In this document: positions 39,862 to 42,420 of the stretch, one piece after another | How positions within the stretch are numbered: the first letter of the stretch is position 1 | Layout: every line of letters begins with the position of its first letter | DNA from: an archaeon UBA583 | GTDB taxonomy: Archaea > Nanobdellota > Nanobdellia > Woesearchaeales > UBA583 | Assembly: GCA_002506365.1 (NCBI GenBank) | Contig: DAXK01000035.1 | Span: forward strand, 1 to 42,420 | Reading direction: 5' to 3' | DNA: 42,420 nucleotides | Position numbers and translations under genes: made by a program | Notes under the pieces: generated by a model | What the model was told of the DNA's origin: nothing | The model's database searches: none | What the model saw: the letters and a program-made list of their open reading frames with translations, nothing else

Positions 39862-39900
39862 TCCTAAGTTCATCGTTTTTGGTTTTATTATTTTGTTTTT

Positions 39901-39920
39901 AATATTAATCCATTAATATT
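39901..39920. promoter_or_regulatory. Perfect palindrome upstream of the YecH-like gene
   Basis: AATATTAAT and ATTAATATT flank a CC centre, a 20-bp dyad lying just upstream of the TATA-like TTTATAT (about 39931-39937) of the next gene. The position suits an activator or repressor site. Confidence 0.5.
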
Positions 39921-39962
39921 TTTGCAGAAATGTTTATATTCTTATTTTAATTATTTATTTTT

Positions 39963-40208
39963 ATGGAAAATAATTTAGTTCATTTAAGAAATATTATGAT
40001 GATTTTAAAGGAGTCCGATGAAGTTTTATCTATGGATTCTTTGAAGTCTTTAGTTTTTGAGAAGTTTGGGGGGGATGTTGTTTTTAATAATTGTTCAGGT
40101 AAAACTTTTTCTTATGATGAAGTTATTTCTTTTATGACTGAGAAAGGGAAAATTGAAATTATTGATGGGAATGTAATTTTACACGGATGTAATTGTTCTC
40201 ATAAATAA
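39963..40208 (+). CDS. YecH-like (DUF2492) putative metal-binding protein
   Basis: 81 residues. It follows the YecH/DUF2492 pattern: a helix with LRNIMMILKES, then LSMDSLKSLVFEKFGGDVVFNNCSGKTFSYDEVISFMTEKGKI, where bacterial members have FGxDARFxTCSAExMxxxELIxFLxxxGK. It ends in GCNCSHK, giving a Cys/Cys/His cluster that, with the internal Cys, could bind a metal. The function is unknown in any organism I know of. A TATA-like box about 29 bases upstream fits a leaderless mRNA; a palindrome lies just before it. Confidence 0.75.
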   Translation: MENNLVHLRNIMMILKESDEVLSMDSLKSLVFEKFGGDVVFNNCSGKTFSYDEVISFMTEKGKIEIIDGNVILHGCNCSHK

Positions 40209-40260
40209 TTTTTAAATTATTTTTGAAATCAAATATTTAATTTAAATTATTTATTTAAAA

Positions 40261-40650
40261 TTAGTGGTGGTGGTGTTCATGTTCATCTAAATCGGATTCT
40301 TCTTTAGTTTTATGAATTGTTCCGTCTTTGTGTTCAGGGTCGGCATAAATTGAGTATAATTTTAAATTTTCTGTTTCTGATGTATTTTTTACAAAGTGTT
40401 CATTTCCACCAGGGATAATTACAATGTCATCATCTTTTAAATTATATTCTTCATTTCCAACTTTAACATAAGCTTCACCATGTTCAACTCTAATGAATTG
40501 GTCAATGTGGTCATGAGTTTCTAAGTCTATTTCTTCATTAGGTTTTAAGTTCATTACTACTAGTTGTATTTTTGCACCTGTGAATAATACTTTTCTATAA
40601 TTTTCATTATCTAATGTTTCTTGTTCTATGTTTGTTTTATATCCAACCAT
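40261..40650 (-). CDS. Cupin-domain protein with natural His-rich C-terminus
   Basis: 129 residues. A single cupin barrel: motif 1 ETHDHIDQFIRVEHGEAYV (metal ligands His, His, Glu/Gln), motif 2 IIPGGNEHFVKN. After the barrel comes YADPEHKDGTIHKTKEE, conserved in this small cupin group, then a closing His run (DEHEHHHH) that could bind extra metal. The frame extends to a TTG at 40668, but ATG 40650 lies about 25 bases from a TATA-like box at 40672-40679, so the ATG is preferred. The catalytic role is unknown. Divergent from the LamG surface gene. Confidence 0.85.
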   Translation of the reverse strand: MVGYKTNIEQETLDNENYRKVLFTGAKIQLVVMNLKPNEEIDLETHDHIDQFIRVEHGEAYVKVGNEEYNLKDDDIVIIPGGNEHFVKNTSETENLKLYSIYADPEHKDGTIHKTKEESDLDEHEHHHH

Positions 40651-40671
40651 ATTTGTAGATATATTCAAATA

Positions 40672-40679
40672 TTTATAAA
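40672..40679 (-). promoter_or_regulatory. TATA box of the cupin gene
   Basis: TTTATAAA-like sequence read on the minus strand, centred about 25 bases before ATG 40650. It decides that start over the upstream TTG. Confidence 0.5.
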
Positions 40680-40769
40680 CTTAAAGAACTTATGAAAAAA
40701 ATGTTTTTTTTTGAACATATGAGGTTTAATATTTTTATTTTAGATATTATCTTATAATGTCTATTAAAA

Positions 40770-40778
40770 TTTATAAAT
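40770..40778 (+). promoter_or_regulatory. TATA box of the LamG surface gene
   Basis: TTTATAAAT centred 25 bases before ATG 40799. It argues for this start rather than the in-frame ATG at 40757, which lies upstream of the box. Confidence 0.55.
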
Positions 40779-40798
40779 ATGTATTGTTGAAATTATTT

Positions 40799-42420
40799 AT
40801 GTTTTATTTAAAATTGAAATCTGGTATTTCTCCAGTTGTAGCGACTGCTTTATTGCTTGTTGTGGCTGTGGTGTCAGTTGTAGGTTTTCAAGGTTGGTTT
40901 TCTGATTTTAGTTCAAAAGTTTTAGTTGATGTTGAAGAGGATTCTAGTTCTAGTTTTAATTCTGTTAAAGTTGAGGGGATTATTAATGATGTTTTATATT
41001 TAAATTCTAAAGGAAATAGTGAGTTAAGTTTATTGTCTGTTATTGATTCTAATGGAGCTCTTCAGTGTAGTTTTTCTGGTACTGATGAAGTTAATAATAG
41101 TGGACTTGTAGGGCATTGGAAGTTTGATGATGAATCTTCAATTATTTCTGATTATTCAGGTAATGGTAATGATGGGAAACTTTATGGGGATTCTCTTTTA
41201 ATTTTAGATTTTGATGATGGGACTGCTAATGATAAAACTAGTTATTTAGTTAATGGACAAGTTAATAATGCTTTAATTGATAGTAGTGATTGTGTTAGTG
41301 GGTCTTGTGTATCATTTGATGGGTTTAATGATTCAGTTGATTTCACAGGTTATTTTGATGAGTTAGATTTATCTGGAAAAGGAGAATTTTCGATTTCTTA
41401 TTGGGTTAAATTTAATGAGTTTGGTACTGGAAATATAATTTCAAATGGGCGTGAGTGGTCTGATACAGGATATATTATTTCCTTTAATAATAATAAAAAG
41501 TTTACATTTATGATTGGAAATGATACAATACATCATAAGTTTGATACTAATTATATTTTACCTAATGGAACTTGGAATAATTATGTTTTTACTTTTGATA
41601 ATGGAACACTTTCTTTTTTTGTTGATGGAGTTTTACATAGCAATTATTTAACTAATTTTACACATTATTCTCCAGATAGTTATCCTATGAGAATTGGAGC
41701 TCATGGGACTTCCACTAATTCTTTAAATGGTTCTATTGATGAGTTTGGATTGTATTCTAAGGCTTTGTCGCAAAGTGAGATTACCTCAATGTATAATAGT
41801 CGAAAAGTTGGTTTTGTGGAGTTTACAAATAGTGGTCTTGAGTTTGATGGTGTTGATGATTATGTTGAGATTATCGGTTCTGAAAATATGGATTTTAGTT
41901 CTAATTATTCTATCATGATTAGTTATAAAAATAAAAATTTGAAATCTTCTAGTACTTTAGTTTCTAAAACTTATACTAATGATTCTGTTTCAAATTTAAA
42001 AAATACTTCTTTTGCTTTAGATATTTTAGATAGTGAACCTAGATTTTTTATGTATAGTTCTGATGATTTAAAACCATATGGTAACTTATATCATGGGCAA
42101 AAAAAAGTTTTTTCAGATAATAAAAATAGTTATACTGTAGTTAGTTATGATCCATCTGTTGGTATGAATATGTTTTATGATGGAGAGTTTATTGATTTTT
42201 ATAGTAAGTATAATTTAAGTTATATTTCTAATATTGAGACTGTTAAGTTTGGAGCTAGACTTGTTGGAGATAGTAGATTTTTTCAAGGAGAAATTGATGA
42301 AATTAGAATTTATGAAAAGATTTTAAATATTAGTGAGGTTAATTTATTATCTAGTCCAAGTTTAGATTTATTTGAGAATTTAAATAAAATTGATTTATCT
42401 TCTTGTAATTTAGATAAGGG
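40799..42420 (+). CDS. Pilin-like surface protein with two LamG domains (partial, runs off the window)
   Basis: At least 540 residues, no stop before the edge. The N-terminus MFYLKLKSGISPVVATALLL is a clear archaeal pilin signal (K-SGISPVVA plus hydrophobic helix), so processing by a prepilin peptidase is likely. Two concanavalin-A-like LamG domains follow: one from GLVGHWKFDDES to NGSIDEFGLYSKALSQSEI (about 103-325), the second from GLEFDGVDDYVEI to GEIDEIRIYEKILNISEV (about 343-515). Such domains bind sugars or proteins, so this may be an adhesin displayed on a pilus or the membrane. An inserted segment with two cysteines splits the first domain. Confidence 0.85.
   Translation, partial: MFYLKLKSGISPVVATALLLVVAVVSVVGFQGWFSDFSSKVLVDVEEDSSSSFNSVKVEGIINDVLYLNSKGNSELSLLSVIDSNGALQCSFSGTDEVNNSGLVGHWKFDDESSIISDYSGNGNDGKLYGDSLLILDFDDGTANDKTSYLVNGQVNNALIDSSDCVSGSCVSFDGFNDSVDFTGYFDELDLSGKGEFSISYWVKFNEFGTGNIISNGREWSDTGYIISFNNNKKFTFMIGNDTIHHKFDTNYILPNGTWNNYVFTFDNGTLSFFVDGVLHSNYLTNFTHYSPDSYPMRIGAHGTSTNSLNGSIDEFGLYSKALSQSEITSMYNSRKVGFVEFTNSGLEFDGVDDYVEIIGSENMDFSSNYSIMISYKNKNLKSSSTLVSKTYTNDSVSNLKNTSFALDILDSEPRFFMYSSDDLKPYGNLYHGQKKVFSDNKNSYTVVSYDPSVGMNMFYDGEFIDFYSKYNLSYISNIETVKFGARLVGDSRFFQGEIDEIRIYEKILNISEVNLLSSPSLDLFENLNKIDLSSCNLDK

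Noticed and set aside
1..42420. CRISPR array, insertion sequence or rRNA gene
   Set aside because: No regularly spaced repeats with unique spacers, no transposase-like protein with flanking inverted repeats, and no rRNA-like stretch was seen on reading the window.
1..42420. Alternative genetic code (TGA read as an amino acid)
   Set aside because: Genes such as those ending at 15142, 26274 and 28714 use TGA as a natural stop, and conserved proteins have no internal TGA.

Overview
The window looks like a chromosome segment of an uncultured, small-genome archaeon, most likely of the DPANN type (Woesearchaeota/Pacearchaeota-like). The support is internal. It has an archaeal Cbf5-type pseudouridine synthase, an archaeal/eukaryotic DRG GTPase, several short class III (pilin-type) signal peptides, and a MutS-family ATPase. 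Many genes have a TATA-like box centred about 25-30 bases before the start codon, which implies leaderless transcripts. DNA is very AT-rich, with T-rich spacers, and genes use TAA, TGA and TAG as ordinary stops. The phylum is an inference from gene content; no 16S rRNA is present.

Layout. 1-6500 is a surface block: a partial minus-strand gene, a pilin-like protein, a 1421-residue phage-tail-fibre-like protein ending in a peptidase S74 (endosialidase chaperone) domain, an overlapping small cysteine-rich protein, and a membrane-anchored protein with an internal repeat. 6680-9735 holds PEP synthase with an Ala/Lys/Pro tail and a small membrane protein. 9793-12124 (minus) holds a beta-helix-like membrane protein and a uracil-DNA-glycosylase-like protein. 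12250-17100 is a candidate export unit: MarR regulator with a palindrome, RND/MMPL exporter, translationally coupled S-layer-like protein, and a class III signal peptide protein. 17222-23345 mixes core genes (DRG, Cbf5, NrdR, an M29-like aminopeptidase) with small GNAT and NTPase genes. 23407-27866 is mostly membrane proteins without clear function, plus a DedA/VTT protein and a pseudopilin. 28022-35312 holds a glutamine amidotransferase, a MutS-like ATPase, MscS and two secreted proteins. 35412-42420 holds tRNA-Arg(UCG), an AlkC-like DNA glycosylase, a GNAT, SerRS, a YecH-like protein, a cupin, and a LamG surface protein that runs off the window.

The strongest candidates for undescribed biology are RNA and surface features. 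SerRS is preceded by a roughly 80-nt foldable leader that starts where transcription is predicted to start, contains two mutually exclusive helices, and is followed by a Shine-Dalgarno sequence. A 94-nt GC-rich long hairpin follows serS. The tRNA-Arg is followed by a perfect 11-bp hairpin with a GC-rich loop. The S74 tail-fibre-like protein, carrying a secretion signal and no viral neighbours, may be an archaeal cell-surface fibre made by the phage tail-spike maturation route. Between a P-loop NTPase and nrdR lies a cluster of four hairpins bracketed by a duplicated nrdR 3' end; one hairpin has a near copy 4.4 kb away.

Functional links: the RND, COG1361-like and pilin-like genes, the tail-fibre protein and the LamG protein together show heavy investment in the cell surface. 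UDG-like, AlkC-like, MutS-like and NrdR genes give a dispersed set for DNA repair and nucleotide control. Cbf5, tRNA-Arg, SerRS and DRG serve translation.
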